A DNA stretch of 46,978 nucleotides from Ferruginivarius sediminum. GTDB lineage: Bacteria > Pseudomonadota > Alphaproteobacteria > Kiloniellales > Rhodovibrionaceae. Below, in pieces: positions 39,876 to 46,978 of the stretch (its first letter is position 1; the number at the start of each line of letters is the position of its first letter). The position numbers and the translations under genes are program-made. The notes beneath the pieces are model-generated. The model was given only the letters and a program-made list of their open reading frames with translations. It ran no database searches and was not told the origin of the DNA. Location: NCBI RefSeq assembly GCF_003344765.1, contig NZ_QPMH01000025.1:1-46978 (forward strand), written 5' to 3'.

Positions 39876-40187
39876 TTAGACCTGCTCCACGACAGCCGCC
39901 TCGCGGGCGCAGGCGGTCATCGTGCGCTCGCGGTCCTGGGCATAGCGCAGACAGGCGATACGCAGCAGCGAGGTGAAGTTCACGACATCGCCATAGGTCT
40001 CCAGCACTTCGTCGTAGAGGCGGGAGATGAACCGCGGCGTCGACATGTCCTGCGCGGCCGCGATCTCGTCCAGGATGTCCCAAAAGATCGACTCCAGCCG
40101 AATACTGGTCACATGCCCGCCCAGCCGGAGCGAGCGCGGCACGCCTTCGTAGTCACCTCGATCTATCGACGCAAAAACGTGACACAT
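39876..40187 (-). CDS. Ribbon-helix-helix domain protein
   Basis: A 103-residue protein. The central part GGHVTSIRLESIFWDILDEIAAAQDMSTPRFISRLYDEV matches the RHH_4 type of ribbon-helix-helix domain widespread in alphaproteobacteria. The beta strand VTSIRLE would contact DNA. The C-terminal helix NFTSLLRIACLRYA is also conserved in this group. The start MCHVFASI is preferred (AAGGGGA upstream); the frame opens 17 codons earlier. It is probably a small DNA-binding regulator; its target is unknown, though the gloA-mau palindrome is only 30 bases beyond its stop. Confidence 0.78.
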   Translation of the reverse strand: MCHVFASIDRGDYEGVPRSLRLGGHVTSIRLESIFWDILDEIAAAQDMSTPRFISRLYDEVLETYGDVVNFTSLLRIACLRYAQDRERTMTACAREAAVVEQV

Positions 40188-40595
40188 GGATGGTCCCCTT
40201 ACCGCGATCTCCGCCAGCCCGGTTGCAATCGCGTTCATTTAATCGGCATCTTTCGGCTGGATTACCGGTAGCATACTCCGCCGACGCTGTACGACGGAAG
40301 CGCGCCCAAGGCGAACATTACAACTCTTCTACTCTTCTAAAGTCTTGGTGGGATACACGGACGGTTAAGACCGCCGGCACACCGAGGCTGACGTCACCAC
40401 GACAGCCGACCGCAGCAGCCTCAATCCGGCCATCCTGGTTGTCGCCCTCCGGTCACTTTTGTTGACGCACTACAGCAATTCCTTGATCCTGTATTCATGC
40501 TCCTGTGTGGGATAGACCACGCAGATGCGTCGCGACATTGACACGCGGTCAATCCGGCCTGTTCGACGCTGGAAAGGCGGAGGAGGTGGTTCACG
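40188..40595. other. Intergenic region between RHH gene and cfa
   Basis: About 400 bases without a convincing gene. It contains a direct repeat ACTCTTCT-ACTCTTCT (40323-40338). A TTGAC-N5-GTCAA dyad (40538-40552) sits 44 bases before the cfa start; it resembles an FNR-type box but has 5 rather than 4 central bases. The first half could equally be a -35 element. Confidence 0.35.
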
Positions 40596-41825
40596 ATGTT
40601 CACGGCGCTTCTCAGTTCCATCGTTCGCAGCGGTAGTCTTTGCGTGATCGATTCAGCCGGTCGGCGGCGGACGATTGGCGACGGTTCGGCTCCGGAAGTT
40701 ACACTGCGGCTGACCTCAAAGGCGAGTGAATACACCCTCGCCCTCAATCCGGCGCTTTCGGTCGGTGAAGCTTACATGGATGGCCGGCTGGTGATCGAGG
40801 AAGGCACCCTTTATGACTTCCTGGACGTTATGGCACGCAACTACGACACCACGGCAAGCCCATGGTTAGCCTTTCTCGAGCGGCTCGGCAAAAGGCTGAA
40901 GCAGGCCAACCCCGTTGGGCGGGCGAGGCGCAACGTGGCGCATCATTACGACCTCTCGTCTGCACTGTACGACATCTTCCTCGATTGCGACCGGCAGTAT
41001 TCGTGCGCCTACTTCCAAGATGCCGACGAGTCCTTGGAAGAGGCGCAGGAGAACAAGAAACGGCACATCGCCGCGAAGCTCTGCCTGGACCAGACCGGAT
41101 TGAAGGTGCTGGACATCGGGTCCGGCTGGGGCGGCCTGGGCCTCTATCTCGCCGAGACCTGCGGGGCCACAGTCACCGGCGTTACCCTCAGCGCTGAACA
41201 GCACCGCCTTAGCATGGAGCGGGCGTCGCAATCGCCGGCTGGCACGCGTTTGCGTTTCGAGCTACAGGACTACCGCGAGTTGGAAGGTCCCTTCGACCGG
41301 ATCGTATCGGTCGGGATGTTCGAGCATGTCGGCAAGAGAAACTACATCGAATTTTTTACTCGGGTCCGCGAGCTTCTCAGCGACGACGGCATCGCGCTGA
41401 TCCACTCGATCGGTTATGCCGACGATCCGGCGCCGATCAATCCCTTCATACGCAAGTACATCTTCCCAGGCGCGGATTTGCCATCTTTGTCCGAAGTCTT
41501 CGCGGCAGTCGAGCGGACAGGCCTCTGGGTCACCGACGTGGAGATCCTGCGGCTGCACTATGCCGAGACGTTGCGCCACTGGCGCGTGCGCTTCATGAAC
41601 CGGTGGGAAGAGGTCGCGGCGCTCTACGACGAGCGCTTTTGCCGCATGTGGGAGTTTTATCTCGTGCTTTGTGAGATCGGCTTCCGGCGGCGAACAAACA
41701 TGGTCTTCCAGATGCAGATCACACGGCGCATCGATGCCGTCCCGATAACACGAGACTACATGGTCGACACCGAGCGGCAAGCAAAGGCGGCTCCCCTTCC
41801 GCCTAAGTTCACGGTGGCCAGATAA
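40596..41825 (+). CDS. cfa: Cyclopropane-fatty-acyl-phospholipid synthase
   Basis: A 409-residue SAM-dependent enzyme adding a methylene bridge to unsaturated acyl chains of membrane phospholipids, usually in stress or stationary phase. Features: NVAHHYDLSSALYDIFLDCDRQYSCAYF, the SAM loop VLDIGSGWGGLGLYLAE (residues 171 onward), VSVGMFEHVG, and FIRKYIFPGADLPSL. The N-terminal lipid-binding domain is present and the length is normal. A strong GGAGGAGG ribosome site lies upstream of the ATG. Confidence 0.95.
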   Translation: MFTALLSSIVRSGSLCVIDSAGRRRTIGDGSAPEVTLRLTSKASEYTLALNPALSVGEAYMDGRLVIEEGTLYDFLDVMARNYDTTASPWLAFLERLGKRLKQANPVGRARRNVAHHYDLSSALYDIFLDCDRQYSCAYFQDADESLEEAQENKKRHIAAKLCLDQTGLKVLDIGSGWGGLGLYLAETCGATVTGVTLSAEQHRLSMERASQSPAGTRLRFELQDYRELEGPFDRIVSVGMFEHVGKRNYIEFFTRVRELLSDDGIALIHSIGYADDPAPINPFIRKYIFPGADLPSLSEVFAAVERTGLWVTDVEILRLHYAETLRHWRVRFMNRWEEVAALYDERFCRMWEFYLVLCEIGFRRRTNMVFQMQITRRIDAVPITRDYMVDTERQAKAAPLPPKFTVAR

Positions 41826-41980
41826 ATGACATGAATGTACTGGTGCAATACGCACCTTATGTCGAAATAGCTCAATATTATTAGAGTTTTATAAATTATA
41901 GTGCTGATATAATAAAATAACAGCTCATCCTTTACAATCAGACAGCGCCATATCTTGTGCCTTCGCAATTGGGAAGCGGC
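41826..41980. other. AT-rich patch after cfa
   Basis: About 120 bases rich in A/T (ATTATTAGAGTTTTATAAAT and similar), sharply different from the surrounding sequence. A small hairpin (GGTGC/GCACC, 41842-41856) near the cfa stop may end its transcript. The base composition suggests transferred or IS-derived DNA. Confidence 0.4.
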
Positions 41981-42156
41981 AAGTGGTCCTGGAGAGGGTG
42001 CTGGCCATACAACTCTGGCCGACGGTGGGACTGAGCCCCTACAAGGGCGCTTGGCTGATGCCGCACAAGCTGCGACGGGCGATGGTGGATCTGGACCCTC
42101 CGCTGACGGGCACGGTCGAGGTCGATGAAACGCCGACCACATCCAGGCGAACCTGA
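41980..42156 (+). pseudogene. IS1595-family transposase fragment
   Basis: The frame ending in TGA at 42154-42156 reads VLAIQLWPTVGLSPYKGAWL, then MPHKLRRAMVDLDPPLTGTV and EVDET. These are the middle of an IS1595-type transposase (…TAWxMLHKLRRAM…GxVEVDETYIG), including the first catalytic Asp region. It has no start, and the rest of the catalytic domain is missing after VEVDET. A dead remnant. Confidence 0.7.
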
Positions 42157-42269
42157 AGCAAAGCGATGAGCCCTTATTCAATATGAATTTTCGTCACGAA
42201 TTTTTCTATCAACGACATCTATGAATGCGCGGCACGCCAAGGAACGTAAAGAAAGCGACGAAAGGCGAA

Positions 42270-42908
42270 TTAGCCACCGGCCTCATGTTCGTGACCATGA
42301 CCGGCGCCATCTTCGAGTTCGCGGTCGGGCATCGGCTCCCCAGTGAAATATGCCCGTGCGCCTTTGTGTAACGGAACACTGGAATCCGGTTTCTGCGCGA
42401 GGGTTGGCACCGGCGTGAGCGGTGCCGGCAGGTCGCGAATCGCTTCAGCAATCGTTCTGGCAAGCAACCACGCATGCCGCGCCGGAAAATCGGCCCGACA
42501 AACAAGCAGGAAATCACCAAGGCCGACGAGCCTTCGAAGCTGCACTGGACCGTAATCGGCAAATGGGGGCAGGCCACGCCGAAGAGCCGCGGCGTCATCC
42601 GGGCGCATCAGGGCAAGGTCCAGTTGTCCCGTGCTGATCAAGCTTGCCACGCGTGCCTTGTGCGGCGCCCGGCTGACCCGCGCGCGGCTGTCCGGCAGCC
42701 TCTCAGCCAGCACCTCGGCAAGGCGCTGGCCCAAGGCGAACGACGGCGGGTCCACCTTCGTCGTCAGGATCAGCAGGAAGCGCTTTCGATAGACGCCCCA
42801 CTGCCCATAGGGCGCATGGCCCGTTGCCGGCAACGCGATCAGCCCGCCAAGGGCAAGACGCAGCACGGCCCGCCGGCTTGCAGGCGCAAGCTTGATGTGA
42901 CCCGTCAT
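42270..42908 (-). CDS. Short TAXI-type solute-binding protein
   Basis: A 212-residue exported protein. A possible Tat leader (SRRAVLRLALGGLIALPATG) precedes a domain resembling the TAXI family of TRAP-transporter binding proteins: GQRLAEVLAERLPDSRARVSRAPHKARVASLISTGQLDLALMRPDDAAAL, ending with VPLHKGARAYF. It is shorter than the roughly 320 residues usual for TAXI proteins and has a His-rich tail (DGAGHGHEHEAGG). Its ATG overlaps the acetamidase stop (ATGA). No TRAP permease is nearby. It may sense or deliver the amidase's substrate or product. Confidence 0.6.
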   Translation of the reverse strand: MTGHIKLAPASRRAVLRLALGGLIALPATGHAPYGQWGVYRKRFLLILTTKVDPPSFALGQRLAEVLAERLPDSRARVSRAPHKARVASLISTGQLDLALMRPDDAAALRRGLPPFADYGPVQLRRLVGLGDFLLVCRADFPARHAWLLARTIAEAIRDLPAPLTPVPTLAQKPDSSVPLHKGARAYFTGEPMPDRELEDGAGHGHEHEAGG

Positions 42909-44164
42909 TCGCGGAAGATCGTGGTGGGAATGATGGCCGAGACCGTGTAGTTCGGCACGTCTACCAGTTGCCCGATCCTGAGGTCGGCGGCCACGCTGGC
43001 CACGACGTAAGCCTGTTGCGGTGTCAGCCCCTTCTCTTCCACCATCCAATCGATCAAGGCGACAAGGGCGTTACGCGCCGCCAGCGTCAGGTCTTCCGAC
43101 AGGTTTTCCAATGGCCCGATCTTCTCGCCGTCCAGATAGGTGGAGAACACCGGCACCTCCCCCTGCTCCTTCAGCGGAAAACCCGTCGTCGCATAGAATT
43201 CCGACGGCGCCAGGCGCTTCAGCTCATCGCCCCCCTCGAAGTGCGGTACCTTGACCTGGGCGGCCTCGCCCCTGCGGATCTCAGTCGCCACCGTGACCTC
43301 GGCACCCATCTCGATGGCGGTGCCGGAGACCTCGCCGTCTCCCTGGGCGTAATGCACATCGCCGATGAACAGCCCGCAACCGTCGACGAAGCACGGCAGC
43401 AGCAACGTGGTGCCGATCTGCATCTGCTTCACGTCCATGTTGCCGCCGTTCTCGCGCGGCGGGATCGTTCGCAGGCACTCATCCTTATGGGTGCCCTCGG
43501 GGCCGCAGACCTCACTGGGCAAGGCGCTTGTCGGCTCCGGGGTCAAGACGACGCCGCCCGCCGATTGCAACGCCGCCTCGCGCGCCAGGATGTTCTCCAG
43601 TTCCGGCTCGCCGGGCAGAACGCCGACAGAGCCCATGAAGCCGTTGAACGGAATGGCGACACCGGGAATCTCGTCGGAAACCGCCTCCACCCGCGTCAGC
43701 TTCCAGTTGGCGATGAAGGGTTCGGTGTAGCGGTCGCGCAGAAAGCCGAAGCCCGGCACGATCACGGTATAGCCGTACTGGTCGGGCTTGATGTCCAGCA
43801 GCGTCACCGCCAGCACGTCGCCGCGCTTGGCGCCCTCGATATGGACCGGACCCGTCATGGGATGGACGAGATTCAGGTCGGCCGCCGTGACGTCCTCGGG
43901 CTGCGAGTTCAGGTCGAAGTCGGAATCCAGGGCGTCCCGCGTTTCGAAGACAAGGTGCTGGCCCGGCTTGGCAAACGCGACCGGTTCGATCGCCGGGTGA
44001 AGGCGGTTCATGCAGTTGGTATCGTCGGCGCAATGCGTCCCGGTCTTCTCGATGCGCAGCACGTCCCATGCCTTGACGTCGGTGGTATCGGCGCGCGCCG
44101 ACATGTTGGCAGCCGCCAGGATTAGCGCGATGCCCCCTGCTGCAAGATATTGCCCGGCTCTCAT
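42905..44164 (-). CDS. Exported acetamidase/formamidase-family protein
   Basis: A 419-residue FmdA/AmdA-family amidohydrolase. Family features: HPMTGPVHIEGAKRGDVLAVTLLDI, GRAN-like FNGFMGSVGVLPG, ENGGNMDVKQMQIGTTLLLPCFVDGCGLFIGDVHYAQGDGEVSGTAIE, and AYVVASVAADLRIGQLVD. Unlike the usual cytosolic enzymes it has a clear signal peptide (QYLAAGGIALILAAANMSARA), so it should act in the periplasm on formamide, acetamide or similar short amides. The ATG follows AAGGAGG. Coupled to the short TAXI protein downstream. Confidence 0.85.
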   Translation of the reverse strand: MRAGQYLAAGGIALILAAANMSARADTTDVKAWDVLRIEKTGTHCADDTNCMNRLHPAIEPVAFAKPGQHLVFETRDALDSDFDLNSQPEDVTAADLNLVHPMTGPVHIEGAKRGDVLAVTLLDIKPDQYGYTVIVPGFGFLRDRYTEPFIANWKLTRVEAVSDEIPGVAIPFNGFMGSVGVLPGEPELENILAREAALQSAGGVVLTPEPTSALPSEVCGPEGTHKDECLRTIPPRENGGNMDVKQMQIGTTLLLPCFVDGCGLFIGDVHYAQGDGEVSGTAIEMGAEVTVATEIRRGEAAQVKVPHFEGGDELKRLAPSEFYATTGFPLKEQGEVPVFSTYLDGEKIGPLENLSEDLTLAARNALVALIDWMVEEKGLTPQQAYVVASVAADLRIGQLVDVPNYTVSAIIPTTIFRE

Positions 44165-44282
44165 GACCGCCTCCTTGCGCTCTTCCTGTCGCTCAGGCGG
44201 AATGCGCGATGGCTGCCGGTTCCGCCTGTGCACTTGGAACGCGCAAGGGATGCGGCCGGTTGCTTGCGCCGACCGGACCGAA

Positions 44283-44927
44283 TCAGAGGCCCAGCAGCTT
44301 CATGAAGCTCATGTCATAGGAAACGCCGCCGGTTGTCGGGATGTCGAGGTGGCCGAGGTCGTGCACATGCACGTCGTCGGCCGAATGCGAGCGCAGGATC
44401 GAAAGGGCCTTATCCTCCTGCGAAGCGTCGCCCAGACGGACCCATAGCAGGATGCCGCCGCGGTCGAGTTGATCCTGCAGATAGTGTGCGTGGTGCTGGT
44501 CGATGAAGCGCTTAAGGAAACCCCCGGCGAAGCCGCCCGCCCCACCCGCCAGCGCCGCCGCCAGGATGGCCACGCCGACCGCACCACCGCTTGCTACGAC
44601 GAAGCCGGCCGCCGTCACCGCCCCGACATAAGCCAGCCCGCCGCCCAGAAACGCCTCGAACTCCGTGCGGGAATCCGGCCCGGCATAGGCCATGCGCGGC
44701 ACATCAGGGTCGTCCTCGATCTCGGAAACCTTCTTGAAGTAATGGCCCAGGGTTTCCTCAACGGCCTTATGGCCTGCAAGAAGGCTGATCTGCGAACGGT
44801 CCAGGCCCGCAACCAACAGCTCGTCCACCGCGTCGACCAGCGTGCGTTCGTCGTGGAACACGCCAACGGCTTCACGAAGTTCCCGGTCGCCGCCTGCAGC
44901 GGAAAAATTACTCTCGGAATCCGCCAT
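44283..44927 (-). CDS. Glycine-zipper protein with a stress-protein-like N-terminal domain
   Basis: A 214-residue protein. Residues 20-60 (AVGVFHDERTLVDAVDELLVAGLDRSQISLLAG) resemble the ferredoxin-like start of the DUF1269/general-stress-17M group. Residues 95-137 are Gly/Ala-rich and hydrophobic with GxxxG repeats (GGGLAYVGAVTAAGFVVASG), likely membrane-associated glycine zippers. The C-terminal part (GGILLWVRLGDASQEDKALSILRSHSADDVHVHDL) resembles the domain repeated after the zipper in such proteins. Function unknown; stress or membrane association is a guess. The ribosome site is weak: AAGGAGG lies 27 bases upstream. Confidence 0.65.
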   Translation of the reverse strand: MADSESNFSAAGGDRELREAVGVFHDERTLVDAVDELLVAGLDRSQISLLAGHKAVEETLGHYFKKVSEIEDDPDVPRMAYAGPDSRTEFEAFLGGGLAYVGAVTAAGFVVASGGAVGVAILAAALAGGAGGFAGGFLKRFIDQHHAHYLQDQLDRGGILLWVRLGDASQEDKALSILRSHSADDVHVHDLGHLDIPTTGGVSYDMSFMKLLGL

Positions 44928-45187
44928 TGCGCACCTGCCGCAGGTCTTCGTTTCCTCCTTATTTCAACCCAATAGTGGCGCGGACCCCAGTACCACTTTC
45001 GATACAGATGATTTTGCCGCCACTAGCCAGTCCTTCGAATGTCTATCCGCGGTCCCTGAGACACAATTTTGTGGGATGCACGATCCAGGGCAACTCGCGA
45101 AAAATCCCTGACATGAATTGATTTCGAGCAAGATAATACGACAACTCACGCAGCGCCCTCGACAAGGCGGAGTCAAAAAAAACCGAC
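44928..45187. other. Intergenic segment before the IS cluster
   Basis: No gene recognised. An A8 run (45175-45182) directly precedes the IS3 orfB remnant. In intact IS3 elements an A-rich slippery site lies at the orfA/orfB junction, so the bases before it may be the very end of orfA. Confidence 0.3.
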
Positions 45188-45660
45188 TTGGCGGCTGTCA
45201 TCGCTGCCGAAGGACGGCTCCCGATGAGCCGGGTGGCCGAGACGCTTGGAGTGACGCGCTCGAACCGCCGCTGGTGCCCGGACGGCCTGGAATTCACCTG
45301 CTGGAACGGGGGGATCGTGCGGATGGCGTTCATCATCGACGCCTGCGACCGCGAGATCCTGGTCTGGATGGCCGGCGCCGGCGCCGGCATCAGCAGCTCA
45401 GACGCGCGGGATATGATGCTGCAGGCGGTGGAGAGCCGGTTCGGAACCTTGCGGGCGCCGCACGCGATCGAGCACCTGTCCGATAACGGCAGCGCCTACA
45501 CGGCCAAGGACACGCTGGGCGTCGCCGCGGCGCTCAAGCTCGCGCCGTGCTTCACGCCGGTCGCCAGCCCCGAATCCAACGGCCTCTGCGAAGCATTCGT
45601 GAAAACCTTCAAGCGCGACTACGTCCGCAGTGCTTCCACGAGAGCGATGAAGCGATTATC
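45188..45660 (+). pseudogene. IS3-family transposase (orfB) remnant
   Basis: The frame reads VIAAEGRLPMSRVAETLGVT, as at the start of an IS3 orfB. It then jumps after TRSNR straight to RWCPDGLEFTCWNGGIVRMAFIIDACDREI, the integrase core, so roughly 100 or more residues are missing. The catalytic residues of the remaining core are present: Asp in CPDG, Asp in LSDNGS, Glu in ASPESNGLCEAF. The frame then runs through FKRDYVRSASTRAMKRL and is cut at 45661 by an IS66 end. Non-functional. Confidence 0.8.
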
Positions 45661-46978
45661 GTAAGCGGCCGGCCAAGACCGCCCTCCTGCGATCGCTGGA
45701 TGCCGCGGAAATTGGCGAGCTCAGGCGGCCGCTGGCTGCCAATTCCACGGCAGCAGATCGTCCAGCCGCTTGTTCGAATGGTCGTTGATCCTGGCCAGGA
45801 GATCGGCGAGGTAGGCTTCCGGGTTCAGACCGGCGAGCTTCGCCGTCTCGATCAGCGTCATGGCGTCGGCGAATGTCTCGCCGCCGGCGTCCGAGCCCGC
45901 GAACAGCGCGTTCTTCCTGGTAAGGACCACTGGCCGCAGCGCGCGCTCGGCCGGGTTGTTGTCGATCGCCACGCGGCCGTCGTCGAGGAACAGGGTGAAC
46001 GCCGCCCAGCGGCGCAGCGCGTAGCGCATCGCCTTGGCGAGGTCGCCCTTGCCAGGGATGCGTTCCAGTTGGTGTGCGCACCAGGCACGGAACCCCTCGA
46101 CCACCGGCGCGCTTTTCTCCTGGCGCACGGCGCGCCGCGCCTCGGCGGCCTGACCGTTGATCGCGCGCTCGATGTCGTAGAGGACGCCGATCCGCGCCAG
46201 CGCCTCCCGCGCGATCTCCGAGCCGGTCGCCTTCCAGACATCGTGGAAGTCGCGCCGGAGGTGGGCCCAGCACGCCGCCTCCCGGATCGTCGACGCGTCG
46301 TCCAGCCCCGGCTCGTAGAGCTTGCGGAACCCGGCGTAGGCGTCGGCCTGCAGGATGCCCTCGAACGCGGCGAGGTGTCGCTGGGGATGCGCGCCCTTGC
46401 GGTCGGGCGAGAAGTAGTACGCCACCCCGGGCGGATCGGCGCCGCCCCACGGCCGGTCATCGCGGACGTAGGCCCAGATCCGGCCTTCCTTGATGGGGCG
46501 CGGCCGGCCTTTCGCCTTCCGACCCTGCGGATCGAGCACCCGGATCGGCGTGTCGTCGGCGTGCAGCCGGTCGCTCGCCATCACGTGCGCTTTGATCCGC
46601 TCGGTGAGCGGACTGAGCACCGTCGCGGCCTGGCCGCACCAGTCGATCAGTGTCGAGCGCGGGATGTCCGCGCCCATCCGCGCCAGGATCTCGCCCTGGC
46701 GGTACAACGGCAAATGGTCGTCGTACTTGCTGACCAGGATGTGCGCCAGTAGGCCCGGGCCGGCCATACCGCGCTCGACCGGCCGGGTCGGTGCGGGGTG
46801 CTGGTGGATCGTCTCGCAGCGCCGGCATGCCTTCTTGGGCCGGCGCGTCTCAATCTGCTTCAGCTTGGCCGCGACCAGTTCCAGGATCTCGGCGCTGTCT
46901 TCGCCCACCAAGCGCAGCGGGCCGCCGCAGTCGGGACAGCTGTCGCCCGGATCGAGAACGACGCGCTCGCGCGGCGTG
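45661..46978 (-). mobile_element. IS66-family insertion sequence (one end; continues beyond window)
   Basis: The left boundary is marked by GTAAGCGGCCGGCCAAGACC from 45661. GTAAGCG is the conserved tip of IS66 terminal inverted repeats. The element holds the tnpC transposase on the minus strand. The 8 bases before the tip, CGATTATC (45653-45660), would be one copy of the target duplication typical of the family; the other copy lies outside the window. Confidence 0.8.
45721..46978 (-). CDS. tnpC: IS66-family transposase TnpC (N-terminus beyond window)
   Basis: At least 418 residues are in the window. The frame is open to the window edge, reading RVVLDPGDSCPDCGGPLRLV there, the IS66 zinc-finger region. 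Then come IHQHPAPTRPVERGMAGPGL, the DDE core with LHADDTPIRVLDP, ILQADAYAGFRKLYE and AIDNNPAERALRPVVL, and the C-terminal PEAYLADLLARINDHSNKRLDDLLPWNW. No frameshift is seen, so the copy may be active. It lies 60 bases inside the inverted repeat. Confidence 0.93.
   Translation of the reverse strand, partial: TPRERVVLDPGDSCPDCGGPLRLVGEDSAEILELVAAKLKQIETRRPKKACRRCETIHQHPAPTRPVERGMAGPGLLAHILVSKYDDHLPLYRQGEILARMGADIPRSTLIDWCGQAATVLSPLTERIKAHVMASDRLHADDTPIRVLDPQGRKAKGRPRPIKEGRIWAYVRDDRPWGGADPPGVAYYFSPDRKGAHPQRHLAAFEGILQADAYAGFRKLYEPGLDDASTIREAACWAHLRRDFHDVWKATGSEIAREALARIGVLYDIERAINGQAAEARRAVRQEKSAPVVEGFRAWCAHQLERIPGKGDLAKAMRYALRRWAAFTLFLDDGRVAIDNNPAERALRPVVLTRKNALFAGSDAGGETFADAMTLIETAKLAGLNPEAYLADLLARINDHSNKRLDDLLPWNWQPAAA

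Noticed and set aside
46647..46853. Small minus-strand ORFs inside the IS66 transposase
   Set aside because: Alternate-frame readings of tnpC, without independent features.
1..46978. CRISPR arrays or restriction/defence systems
   Set aside because: No regularly spaced repeats and no recognisable cas, restriction or abortive-infection genes were found in the window.

Overview
This is a GC-rich alphaproteobacterial chromosome segment. The conserved run ileS-lspA-DUF3035 lipoprotein-M16-M16-pgi-mutL, the ribbon-helix-helix regulator and the DUF3775/DUF6647 genes fit Rhodospirillales-like lineages. Genus-level placement is not possible by eye. A BCCT-type osmolyte transporter would suit a salt-exposed organism, but that is inference.

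Layout. 1-0.9 kb: tail of an IS110 transposase, then a 59-residue ORF behind a textbook FNR/FixK box. 0.9-6.7 kb: BCCT transporter with a long leader, DUF2846 lipoprotein, MaoC/PhaJ-type hydratase, ribF, a small HExxH protein and a PmtA-like methyltransferase. 6.9-17 kb: core block ileS, lspA, DUF3035 lipoprotein, a catalytic/non-catalytic M16 protease pair, pgi and mutL. 17-20.7 kb (minus): aldo/keto reductase, then a tight operon DUF3775-C26 hydrolase-rluB-like-rsmD. 20.9-24 kb: tadA, an IS5 remnant, tRNA-Arg(ACG) (the TadA substrate), an OmpA-like lipoprotein and xanthine phosphoribosyltransferase. 24-27.3 kb: FAH-family hydrolase plus mmsA, then a DODA-type dioxygenase.

27.5-32.2 kb: a lone mreB, then a translationally coupled operon: inositol-phosphate synthase, CDP-alcohol phosphatidyltransferase, PfkB kinase and a small unknown protein. 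This looks like a route to an inositol phospholipid. 32.2-40 kb: a periplasmic redox region. On the plus strand are a heptaheme cytochrome c, a cytochrome b and a multicopper oxidase. Converging on the minus strand is gloA-mauB-mauE-mauD-mauA-cytochrome c, a TTQ amine dehydrogenase operon without amicyanin or MauG in the window, preceded by a perfect palindrome. 40.6-42 kb: cyclopropane fatty acid synthase, then an AT-rich patch with an IS1595 remnant. 42.3-45 kb: exported acetamidase/formamidase coupled to a short TAXI-type binding protein, and a glycine-zipper protein. 45.2 kb to the end: a decayed IS3 transposase interrupted by an IS66 element that runs off the window.

Gene functions rest on motif and family recognition from the translations. 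No database search was possible.
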